Shown piece after piece: positions 1 to 6,012 of a stretch of DNA of 10,184 nucleotides. Made by a program: the position numbers and the translations under genes. Source of the DNA: Nitrospinota bacterium (lineage in GTDB: Bacteria; UBA8248); contig DNYS01000098.1 in assembly GCA_003506735.1 (NCBI GenBank), positions 365 through 10,548 on the forward strand, given 5' to 3'. The notes beneath the pieces are model-generated. The model searched no databases, was not told where the DNA came from, and was given only the letters and a program-made list of their open reading frames with translations. The stretch's first letter is position 1. Each line of letters opens with the position of its first letter.

Positions 1-19
1 ACCGACGGGCCCGGGCGGA

Positions 20-48
20 TCGATTCCGCGCCCCGATGGGGGTAGAAT
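20..48 (+). promoter_or_regulatory. Possible sigma-70-like promoter for the SLC13 transporter gene
   Basis: A good -10 box, TAGAAT (43-48), lies 17 bases after a weak -35 candidate, TCGATT (20-25). This would start transcription near base 55, about 80 bases before the ATG at 135. The -35 box matches the consensus at only three of six positions, so this is a guess based on spacing and the -10 box. The first 134 bases hold no other recognisable feature beyond a 9-bp direct repeat, GCGGATCGA, at 15-23 and 51-59. Confidence 0.25.
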
Positions 49-134
49 TCGCGGATCGAAGGTTCGACCGGACCCTTCCGCTCCTCACCGGAGTTCCAGC
101 GCCGGATCCGTCCTGAACCCGTGGAGGGGCGAGG

Positions 135-1538
135 ATGAGCGCACTGCCAGAGTCCATTCGCCCCGGCCCCGCTGGCTGGGTGTATGCTGCCCTTTTCGCG
201 GCCCTTTTCCTGTTCCTCTTCCTTCCCCCGCCGCCCGGCCTCTCGGTCCAGGGCTACCGGACGCTTCTCGTTTGCGCCACCGCCGTCGTCCTGTGGACGA
301 GGGAGATCCTGCCGCCCGGGCTGACCGGCGGGCTCGTCATCCTGCTCCTGATCCTGACGGGCGCCTCGTCGTCGGTGAACGAGGCCCTTGTCGGATTCTC
401 CCAGCCCGTGATTTATTTTCTCATCGGCGTCTTCACGATCGCCATCGCCGTCGAGCGGGTCGGCCTCGCCGAAAGGATCGGGCGGTATTTCCTGCGCTAC
501 TCAGGAGGAAAGAGCCGCTCGCTCTTCTGGTTCATGGTGCTCTCGTTTCCTCCGATGGCGCTGATCATGCCCTCCTCGAACAGCCGCTCCATCATCCTGG
601 CCGAGGTGTTCGACCGCACATTTTCCCTCGCGGGCGTCGAAAAAGGGGCGCCCCTCGCCCGCGCCATCATGATGGCCCTCCATTCGCTGAACCGCCTCGC
701 CTCCTCCGCCCTGCTCACTGGCGGGATGACCTCCATCGTGGCGGCGAATCTCATCGGCGGATTGGGCTGGACCCGGTGGTTTCTCCTTCTGGGGGTCCCC
801 TACTACCTGACGCTGTGCATCGGCTCCCTCGGCCTGCATCTGAAGTATCTTCGCGGCGGGGACCGGCGGCTCACCCTTCCTCCTCAGGAGAAAAAGCCGC
901 TGAACGGCGGGGAGATCCGCACCAGCCTGATCATTCTCATGGCCTCGCTCCTTTGGCTGTCTGACGCGGTGCACGGCCTCCACCCCGCCGTCCCGGCCAT
1001 GATGGCCTGGACGCTCCTTCTGCTGCCCGGCATTGGCGTTCTGAAATGGGGAGATTTCGAATCCCGGTTCTCCTGGGCGACGTTTTTTCTCCTCGGCGCC
1101 TCGCTCTCCCTGGGCTGGACGCTGGCCCATACCGGGGCGGCAAAATGGCTGGCGCTGAGCCTCCTCCATCTGGCCCCGGCCCTCGCCGGGCGCCCCTATT
1201 TTCTTTTCGCCGCGATCCTGATCGTCAGCGTTCCGATCCGCATCCTCGTTCCCAACATCACCGGCTACCTCGCCATCACCATCCCGATCAGCATCGAAAT
1301 CGGACAGGGAGGCGGCCTGAACCCGCTGGCCTGCGCCCTGGGCGTTCTGCTCATGGGCGATTCGATTCTCTTCTACCCGGCGCAGAGCCCGGGCAGCCTC
1401 GCCGTCTACGAGCGCGGCCACCTCACGGCGGGCGAGATCTTCCGCTTCGGCCTGTTCATGACCGGGGTGTCGTTCGTGACCACCCTGACGACCACCCTCC
1501 TCTGGTGGCGCATCGCGGGGTTGGACTGGCTCCAGTAG
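135..1538 (+). CDS. SLC13/DASS-family membrane anion transporter (sodium:dicarboxylate/sulfate symporter type)
   Basis: This is a 467-residue integral inner-membrane protein made almost wholly of hydrophobic segments, the usual length for the divalent anion:sodium symporter family. Family members move sulfate, succinate, citrate or similar anions into the cell with sodium. The pattern at residues 84-125 (ALVGFSQPVIYFLIG, then AVERVGLAERIGRYFLRYSGG) is the family's first re-entrant hairpin and following helix. The substrate/sodium motif positions read PSSNS (146-150) in the first half and PNITGYLAI (373-381) in the second, in place of the classic Ser-Asn-Thr motifs. The ending GLNPLACALGVLL...YPAQSPGSLAVYERGHLTAGEIFRFG is the conserved C-terminal half. 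A GGAGG at 123-127, seven bases before the ATG, supports the start. The gene runs alone and converges with the M24-like gene. Substrate is unknown. The family call is firm, the specificity is not. Confidence 0.85.
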   Translation: MSALPESIRPGPAGWVYAALFAALFLFLFLPPPPGLSVQGYRTLLVCATAVVLWTREILPPGLTGGLVILLLILTGASSSVNEALVGFSQPVIYFLIGVFTIAIAVERVGLAERIGRYFLRYSGGKSRSLFWFMVLSFPPMALIMPSSNSRSIILAEVFDRTFSLAGVEKGAPLARAIMMALHSLNRLASSALLTGGMTSIVAANLIGGLGWTRWFLLLGVPYYLTLCIGSLGLHLKYLRGGDRRLTLPPQEKKPLNGGEIRTSLIILMASLLWLSDAVHGLHPAVPAMMAWTLLLLPGIGVLKWGDFESRFSWATFFLLGASLSLGWTLAHTGAAKWLALSLLHLAPALAGRPYFLFAAILIVSVPIRILVPNITGYLAITIPISIEIGQGGGLNPLACALGVLLMGDSILFYPAQSPGSLAVYERGHLTAGEIFRFGLFMTGVSFVTTLTTTLLWWRIAGLDWLQ

Positions 1539-1550
1539 GCGAAATCGGTC

Positions 1551-1564
1551 GGGGGACCGCCCCC
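1551..1564. terminator. Short GC hairpin between convergent genes
   Basis: GGGGG-ACCG-CCCCC forms a perfect 5-bp stem with a 4-base loop. It lies in the 35-base gap between the stop codons of the transporter gene (1538) and the convergent M24-like gene (1574). Its position suits a shared end-of-transcript hairpin, but there is no T-run on either side. It would therefore be at best a Rho-assisted or RNA-stabilising structure. Confidence 0.3.
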
Positions 1565-1573
1565 GCGCCCGGC

Positions 1574-2764
1574 CTAGATGCGCATGAACTTCATGGGAAA
1601 TTTCTGGAGCGAGCGGGCGCCGTTTTTCGTTACCTCGACGAGGTTGCCCACCTGAAGGCCGCCCTTGCTGTCCGGGGTGACGAGGTTGGGCTGGATCACC
1701 ATGAGCATCCCCTCCCGGAAAACGATTTCGTTCTGGGGCCGTTCGATGAGGGTGGCATCGACATCCACGCGCGGGTTTTCGATGAGCAGCCCCCAGCCGT
1801 GGAAGGTCGTGTCGAAGGTGGTGAAGCCCTCCTCGCCGATGATCGACCCCGCCCGTCGCACATCGTCCTGATTCGCGCCGGGTTTGACCGCCCGGAGAAT
1901 CCGCTCGTAGGCCTCAACCGCCACCTCGTAGAGCCGCCGGTAAACGGGGGTGGGGCCTGCGCCCACCGATATCGGGCGGTGGGCCTGGCCCGAATGCATG
2001 TGATAGCCGGCCGAGAGTTCGGTCAGCACGATGTCGCCCTTTCGGGTCCTCCGGTGGGTGGGAAACTGGTTCGGAAAGATCAGGTGAGGCCGCGCCATCG
2101 AGGTGGAACCGATGAAGATGAGCTGTTGCCCGCCGCCGCTGGGCATGTAAGCGTTCGATACGATCGCCGCCAGCTCGTAGTCGGTCATGCCGGGCCGGGC
2201 CATTTTCTCAAGCGCCTCGAACGCCATGTCGGTCAGGGCGGCGCCTCGCCGGAACCACTTGAGTTCTTCCTTGCTCTTCACGGCGCGGACCTCGTGGAGG
2301 AGTTCCGTCGCCTCGGCGAACGAGGCCCCCGGGAGCGCCCGCCGCCAGTGGTCCATCACGCTGAAGGGGATCGAGGTCTTCAAAATTCCCCGGTAACCGA
2401 CCACGCCGATCGCCCCCTTCTCGAGGCCCAGCTCGCGGATGCGCCGCTCCACCTTGGCCCCCGGATCGTAATCGACCGCCTCGGTGCGTCCGAAAACGCT
2501 CATCTGCTTCGCGTAGGGCAGGTAGAGCCTGTTCGAGATATACAGGGCAGGCTCCCCCTTCAGGGGGAAGACGGCGAAGCTGCTGACCGGGTCCTGGTAG
2601 TTCGTCACGTATTTGATACTGGCCTGATTTCCCCCGTGGCTTCCCGAATCGCCGTACATGACGAGAACGTCGAGCCCCCGCGCGCGCATCCGTTTTCGAA
2701 TCTCGCGGTAGCGGCGGCTGTATTCCTCCTTCGGGAAGCGGGGATGATCCTTCGCGGCGGGCAT
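1574..2764 (-). CDS. M24-fold (creatinase / aminopeptidase P / prolidase-like) hydrolase with a degenerate metal site
   Basis: The protein has 396 residues, counting from the ATG at 2764. It has the two-domain M24B layout: an N-terminal creatinase-type domain (about 10-155; LDVLVMYGDSG, PALYISN) and a C-terminal pita-bread domain (about 165-390). An upstream in-frame ATG at 2848 is rejected because it would translate through a terminator hairpin. The ATG at 2764 follows AAGGAG by nine bases. Typical family members bind two metals through Asp, Asp, His, Glu, Glu. Here the ungapped match gives E249 (in TELSAGY) and Q260 (in SGQAHRP) for the Asps. It keeps H322 (FHGWG) and has Q358 (VIQPN) and about G373 for the Glus. 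Classical two-metal peptidase chemistry is therefore doubtful. A metal-free creatinase-like amidinohydrolase, a lyase or a non-catalytic role are alternatives. The gene lies downstream of a peptide-type binding protein, which suggests action on the imported compound (inference). Confidence 0.8.
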   Translation of the reverse strand: MPAAKDHPRFPKEEYSRRYREIRKRMRARGLDVLVMYGDSGSHGGNQASIKYVTNYQDPVSSFAVFPLKGEPALYISNRLYLPYAKQMSVFGRTEAVDYDPGAKVERRIRELGLEKGAIGVVGYRGILKTSIPFSVMDHWRRALPGASFAEATELLHEVRAVKSKEELKWFRRGAALTDMAFEALEKMARPGMTDYELAAIVSNAYMPSGGGQQLIFIGSTSMARPHLIFPNQFPTHRRTRKGDIVLTELSAGYHMHSGQAHRPISVGAGPTPVYRRLYEVAVEAYERILRAVKPGANQDDVRRAGSIIGEEGFTTFDTTFHGWGLLIENPRVDVDATLIERPQNEIVFREGMLMVIQPNLVTPDSKGGLQVGNLVEVTKNGARSLQKFPMKFMRI

Positions 2765-2775
2765 TCGGCGATTCT

Positions 2776-2807
2776 CCTTCTTGCATTCCAACCTTCTTGC
2801 ATTCCAA
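2776..2807 (-). repeat. Perfect 16-bp tandem direct repeat in the M24 gene leader
   Basis: CCTTCTTGCATTCCAA occurs twice, head to tail with no gap (2776-2791 and 2792-2807). On the coding strand each unit reads TTGGAATGCAAGAAGG. The copy nearer the gene supplies most of the ribosome-binding sequence AAGGAG (2774-2779). The distal copy ends inside the T-run of the upstream terminator. It looks like a recent duplication, or it may offer a spare ribosome-landing site. Confidence 0.85.
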
Positions 2808-2841
2808 AAAAAACGCGGGGGGCCGTCTCCGGCCCCCCGTG
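2806..2841 (-). terminator. Strong intrinsic terminator after the solute-binding protein gene
   Basis: On the minus strand a stem of GGGGGGCC / GGCCCCCC (plus coordinates 2817-2824 and 2831-2838) with a 6-base loop is followed by GCG and then eight T residues (plus-strand A run 2806-2813). The stem extends by a C-G pair, a G-T wobble and another C-G pair (2814-2816 with 2839-2841). This is a textbook Rho-independent terminator, 26 bases beyond the binding-protein stop codon. It stands between that gene and the downstream M24-like gene on the same strand, and so probably limits read-through. Confidence 0.9.
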
Positions 2842-2866
2842 CGCGCATGCTGTGTTCGGATGCGTC

Positions 2867-4405
2867 CTAGTTCGACGCCTTCATGCTGATCTCCCACGGA
2901 TAGAGCGTCTCGTCGTGCCGGGGAGTCCAGTTGATGCGGTTGCTGTAGCCGAGCACGTCGTGAATCTTCGCCACGACCTTGGCCGTCGCTTTTGCCTTCG
3001 TCATCCCGACTACCTTGTCATATTCTATCCACTGCTGTTTGGGATCGGCGGTCGCATTCGCCTTCATCACCTGAGCGTCGATATCCTTGAAGCAGTGACC
3101 GCTCCAGGCGCCGCCGCACATTGTCGTGCCTGAGAACAGGAGGCCCGGCTCGCCGCCGCCATTGCCGAATCCCATGTAGTACATCGCGGCGCCCTTGCGT
3201 TTTCCGGCCTGGTAGGCGCGGTGATACTTCTTGAAGAGCGGGAAGCGCTGGGAGTTGCAGGTGGTGTTGATCTTGATCTTCTTGAGCATTCCGGCGATGG
3301 CCTCGCAGGTCGGCTTGTCGCCGGGATAGCGGCCGTTCGTCGCGATGAGCTCGGCCTTGAAGCCATTCGCGTAGCCGGCTTCCTTCATCAGGCTTTTCGC
3401 CTTCGCCACATCGTAGCCCCACCATTTCCGCTTCGGGTTGTAGCCCGAGAAGTTCCACGGATGGAGTTGGCCTCCGATGGCGTCCGCCCGTCCGCCCAGG
3501 ATCGTCTTGCGGATCAGGGCGTCGTTGATGGCGAAGTTGACCGCGAGGCGAACCTTCAGGTTGGCGAAGGGGCCGCCGTGCTTGCTGAAGAAGCTCAGGA
3601 ACATGATCCGGACAGCCGGAACGGCCTTCACGTTCGTCTTCGGGTTTTTCACCAAGGCGGCGACGAACTGAGGCAGAACCCCCCAGGCCACGTCGAGCTC
3701 ACCGGCCTCGAGCGCCTTCACGCGCGTCGCCGCTTCCTTGATCCGCCGGAGAACCACCGTTTTCGGCATCCGGGGGAACTGCTTTCTGCCCCACCATTTT
3801 TTGTTCTCCACGAAAACCATCTTCTGGCCCTTCGTCCACGATTTGAGGATATAGGGGCCGGAGCCGTAGGTGTTCCGCGAGAGATGGGCCTTCTTCTTGC
3901 CCTTGGCGTTGAGGCTCATCAGGCCCGCCCAGCGGCTGACCCGGGATAAAGTGCCGTTGTCGTGCGTCTTGTTGTGCCAGATGAAGGTCTTATCGTCGAT
4001 GATCTCGATGCGGTCGAAGGAGGCGAAATATTTCTTCTGCCGGGCCGCTTTGAGCACGCGGCTGATCGACCAGACCATCGCCTGGGAGGTGACGGGCGAG
4101 CCGTCGGCGAAGACCGCGTCCTTGCGGAGCCAGAACTTGATCTTCTTCGTTCCCTCGAGCAGTTCGTACTTCTCCGCCAACCAGGGGATGAGTTTCCCGG
4201 TGCCCGTCTCGCGGGAGAGAAGGGTGTCGTAGGGCCAGCGCCAGACCATGGCGCCGACGAAGTTCGAGGTGCGGTGCGGGTCCATGGTGGGCGGCTCGCC
4301 CGAGAGCGCGATCACCACCTGATCCTTCGCGGCGGCGTCTGCCTGGATGGCGCCAACCATCCCCAGCGCAGCCACGAGGAACAAAACGATGCCTAATTTA
4401 CGCAT
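2867..4405 (-). CDS. Periplasmic ABC-transporter solute-binding protein, family 5 (peptide/nickel DppA/OppA-like)
   Basis: The protein has 512 residues, a normal length for the SBP_bac_5 family, which captures oligopeptides, nickel complexes, opines or other small solutes for an ABC importer. Residues 1-26 form a Sec signal peptide: basic MRK, a hydrophobic stretch, then an A-x-A site in QADAAA before KDQ. There is no lipobox cysteine, so the mature protein should be free in the periplasm. Family landmarks are LSGEPPTMDPHR (34-45), FADGSPVTSQAMVWS (99-113), YGSGPYILKSWTKGQ (180-194) and the ALEAGELDVAWG segment (231-242). The mature protein is rich in lysine. Start at 4405 is supported by AAGGAGGAG (4413-4421). 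No permease or ATPase gene lies on either side, so the partner transporter must be encoded elsewhere. A strong terminator follows the gene. The ligand cannot be read from the sequence. Confidence 0.9.
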   Translation of the reverse strand: MRKLGIVLFLVAALGMVGAIQADAAAKDQVVIALSGEPPTMDPHRTSNFVGAMVWRWPYDTLLSRETGTGKLIPWLAEKYELLEGTKKIKFWLRKDAVFADGSPVTSQAMVWSISRVLKAARQKKYFASFDRIEIIDDKTFIWHNKTHDNGTLSRVSRWAGLMSLNAKGKKKAHLSRNTYGSGPYILKSWTKGQKMVFVENKKWWGRKQFPRMPKTVVLRRIKEAATRVKALEAGELDVAWGVLPQFVAALVKNPKTNVKAVPAVRIMFLSFFSKHGGPFANLKVRLAVNFAINDALIRKTILGGRADAIGGQLHPWNFSGYNPKRKWWGYDVAKAKSLMKEAGYANGFKAELIATNGRYPGDKPTCEAIAGMLKKIKINTTCNSQRFPLFKKYHRAYQAGKRKGAAMYYMGFGNGGGEPGLLFSGTTMCGGAWSGHCFKDIDAQVMKANATADPKQQWIEYDKVVGMTKAKATAKVVAKIHDVLGYSNRINWTPRHDETLYPWEISMKASN

Positions 4406-4464
4406 GATTCTTCTCCTCCTTCGTCATGAAGTTCAGTGAGTGCTACCCTCTGAAGAAACAGATC

Positions 4465-4481
4465 CCCCACCCACGGTGGGG
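4465..4481. promoter_or_regulatory. Perfect inverted repeat in the divergent intergenic region
   Basis: CCCCACC-CAC-GGTGGGG is a 7-bp inverted repeat with a 3-base centre. It lies 60 bases upstream of the solute-binding protein start codon and directly before the candidate plus-strand promoter at 4491-4518. It has no T-run on either strand, so it is more likely an operator or a leader hairpin than a terminator. No regulator gene is present in the window to pair with it. Confidence 0.45.
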
Positions 4482-4490
4482 TGGCATTAG

Positions 4491-4518
4491 TTGTGAAGAT
4501 TAGCTATTACGGTATCAC
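4491..4518 (+). promoter_or_regulatory. Possible promoter for the alpha/beta hydrolase gene
   Basis: TTGTGA (4491-4496) and TATCAC (4513-4518), spaced by 16 bases, each match the sigma-70 consensus at four of six positions. They lie in a locally AT-rich patch between two GC-rich flanks. Transcription would begin near 4525, leaving a leader of about 115 bases before the ATG at 4641. The match is moderate and is supported mainly by location. Confidence 0.3.
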
Positions 4519-4537
4519 TGTTGAATCTAAAGGTCAA
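4509..4537 (-). promoter_or_regulatory. Possible promoter for the solute-binding protein gene
   Basis: On the minus strand TTGACC (plus 4532-4537; five of six consensus bases) precedes TACCGT (plus 4509-4514; three of six) by 17 bases. Transcription would start near 4502 and give a leader of about 97 bases that includes the hairpin at 4465-4481. It overlaps the plus-strand candidate, so the two genes may compete for polymerase. The weak -10 box keeps confidence low. Confidence 0.3.
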
Positions 4538-4640
4538 AATGATTTGCGCGTGGATTTGTCCGGCTTCGCGCCCAAAACGGCCAAAATCGCCCCGCGCCCA
4601 GCGTAGCGGCCAGCCGCGCCGCGCCAAAGAGGAGAATTCG

Positions 4641-5819
4641 ATGAGCACAGAAACCATTGCGGGCTCGTGGTTCCGGTACTTTCCGGAACACTACCTCTGG
4701 TCCCAGATCATGAGCGCCCTCATCAACATCGCGCCCATGGGCGGCTCGAATTTCCACGAGATCGACCAGGTCGGCAAGCGCCTCGCCGGCAAGGAGGGCG
4801 ACACCGGGGCCTGGGGCGAAAGCTGGGCCTGGATGGCCGACAAAACGCTCGCCCTCGCCGAGGCCGAGGACAAAAAGGGCCACGCCCGCACCGCCGCCGC
4901 CGCCTACGTGCGGTGCGCCATCTACCGCTTCAACGCCGAGCGCTTCGTCCACCCGGACAACCCCGAGAAGGCGGACTCCTACCGCGCCCTCCTCCCCCAC
5001 TACGAAAAAGGGATAAAACGCCAGGTGCCCGGCTTCGAGCGCGTCGAGGTCCCCTACGAGGAAGGCCCCCTTCCCGCCTACTGGCTGCCGCCCCTCCATC
5101 CCACCGGGAACGATCCGGCCGTCGCCTTCTTTGACGGCCTCGACGCCTCGAAAGAAATCACCGTCCTCTGGGGCGGGCTCGCGCTTCGCGAGCGCGGCAT
5201 TGGCGTCCTCTGCATCGACGGCCCCGGCCAGGGCGAAGCCCTCCGCCTCCGGAACATCCCCAGCCGCCACGACTACGAAGCCGCCGGCACGGCCGCCTTC
5301 GACTATCTCGACGCGCGGGAAGGCGTCGATTCGGCCCGCATCGGCATCATGGCCATGAGCTTCGGCGGCTACTACGCCCCGCGCATCGCCGCCTTCGAGC
5401 ATCGCTACGCCGCCTGCCTCGCCTGGGGGGCGCACTTCGACTACCACGAGGTCTGGGTCCACCGCCGAAAGGTCCTCGAAGCCGGAGGCACCGTCTCCTC
5501 CTCCGCCATCTGGCAGCTTCCCTGGGTCCTGGGCAAACCCGACATGGACTCCGCCATGGAAAAATGCGCCCTCTACACCCTCGAGGGCATCGCCGAAAAA
5601 ATCCGGATGCCCATCTGCATCACCCACGGCCATGACGACAACATCGTCCCCGTCGAGATGGCGCATCGCCTCTACGCCGCCTGCGGGTCGGAGGATAAGG
5701 AACTCAAAATCTTCACCGTCGAGGACGGCGGCAGCCAGCACTGCGTCAACGACAACCTCCCCATGGTCCGCGGTTGGATCGGCGACTGGTGGATGGATCG
5801 GTTCGGGACGGGGGGATGA
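4641..5819 (+). CDS. Alpha/beta-hydrolase with N-terminal cap (FrsA / 2,6-dihydroxypseudooxynicotine hydrolase-like)
   Basis: This is a 392-residue soluble enzyme from the ATG at 4641, which follows AAAGAGGAG (4626-4634). An in-frame ATG at 4521 would add a basic, Pro/Arg-rich tail without family character and is rejected. Residues 1 to about 130 are a helical cap domain. The hydrolase core follows, with DGLDASKE in the oxyanion-hole region, GPGQGEALR, and the nucleophile elbow MSFGGYYAPR (Ser240). The acid is most likely Asp333 in HGHDDNIVP, and His367 in GGSQHCVNDN completes the triad. This layout is that of a family that includes esterases and C-C bond hydrolases of diketone-like intermediates. 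Specificity is unknown. Codons end overwhelmingly in C, more so than in the E1 genes downstream. It reads in the same direction as the E1 pair but is 193 bases away, so co-transcription is only possible. Confidence 0.82.
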   Translation: MSTETIAGSWFRYFPEHYLWSQIMSALINIAPMGGSNFHEIDQVGKRLAGKEGDTGAWGESWAWMADKTLALAEAEDKKGHARTAAAAYVRCAIYRFNAERFVHPDNPEKADSYRALLPHYEKGIKRQVPGFERVEVPYEEGPLPAYWLPPLHPTGNDPAVAFFDGLDASKEITVLWGGLALRERGIGVLCIDGPGQGEALRLRNIPSRHDYEAAGTAAFDYLDAREGVDSARIGIMAMSFGGYYAPRIAAFEHRYAACLAWGAHFDYHEVWVHRRKVLEAGGTVSSSAIWQLPWVLGKPDMDSAMEKCALYTLEGIAEKIRMPICITHGHDDNIVPVEMAHRLYAACGSEDKELKIFTVEDGGSQHCVNDNLPMVRGWIGDWWMDRFGTGG

Positions 5820-5871
5820 GACAACCCCATAATGGATGTATTATTTGGTTCTTTAAAACATACGCGGTTGA

Positions 5872-5997
5872 GTTGGGTGCAGTTGCCCTCGCTGGGCAAA
5901 GGCGCTGGAGCTATTCCAGGAAATCGGCATACCGGATAAAATCGCTGCAGTTCAATCCTTGATGAAGGAAGCGGGCTGCGGGGATACGCCATCATGA
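5872..5997 (+). pseudogene. Suspected remnant of a gene's 3' end in the spacer before the E1 genes
   Basis: The 193-base spacer 5820-6012 is lower in GC than its surroundings. From 5896 to the TGA at 5995-5997 one frame reads protein-like sequence: AKALELFQEIGIPDKI, then AAVQSLMKEAGCGDTPS. Just upstream, a different frame reads AVELGAVALAG (about 5862-5894), as if one base had been gained or lost near 5893-5900. The helical character is faintly like a tetratricopeptide-repeat end, but I do not recognise the family. There is no good start codon or ribosome-binding site, so this is not an intact small gene. Chance open reading is a real alternative at this length. Confidence 0.3.
5883..5899. 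promoter_or_regulatory. 17-bp palindrome upstream of the E1 genes
   Basis: TTGCCC-TCGCT-GGGCAA is a perfect 6-bp inverted repeat with a 5-base centre, 114 bases before the E1 alpha start. The geometry suits a dimeric regulator's operator or a leader hairpin. It has no T-run to act as a terminator of the hydrolase transcript. It falls at the suspected frame break of the gene remnant. Confidence 0.35.
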
Positions 5998-6012
5998 CGG
6001 GAGGGAATTCAT

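Noticed and set aside
20..75. Possible tRNA T-arm near GATCGATTCC and GGTTCGACC
   Set aside because: Neither has a pairing 5-bp stem around the loop, and no acceptor, D-arm or anticodon arm can be drawn.
501..1421. A 306-codon antisense open frame under the transporter
   Set aside because: It is a hydrophilic Arg/Gly/Glu-rich shadow of a membrane protein gene and shows no family motif.
2765..2848. Longer start for the M24-like gene at 2848
   Set aside because: The 28 added residues are encoded by the terminator hairpin, its T-run and the tandem repeat, while a proper ribosome-binding site precedes the ATG at 2764.
1046..3133. A 695-codon open frame on the plus strand across the M24-like and binding-protein genes
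   Set aside because: It is the mirror of the real genes in high-GC DNA: rich in Arg, Pro, Gly and His, with no domain motifs, and it overlaps the transporter gene and two well-supported minus-strand genes.
4606..4617. Small hairpin GCGGC-CA-GCCGC before the hydrolase ribosome-binding site
   Set aside because: A 2-base loop and 5-bp stem in GC-rich DNA are expected by chance, and nothing else supports a role.
4521..4640. Longer start for the hydrolase at 4521
   Set aside because: The added 40 residues are basic and Pro-rich with no family match, and the candidate promoter start lies at about 4525. The ATG at 4641 has AGGAG six bases before it.
4527..5741. A 404-codon antisense open frame under the hydrolase
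   Set aside because: It has a low-complexity Gly/Val/Ala/Asp composition typical of the reverse of C-ending codons. The plus-strand frame has a full catalytic triad and a ribosome-binding site.
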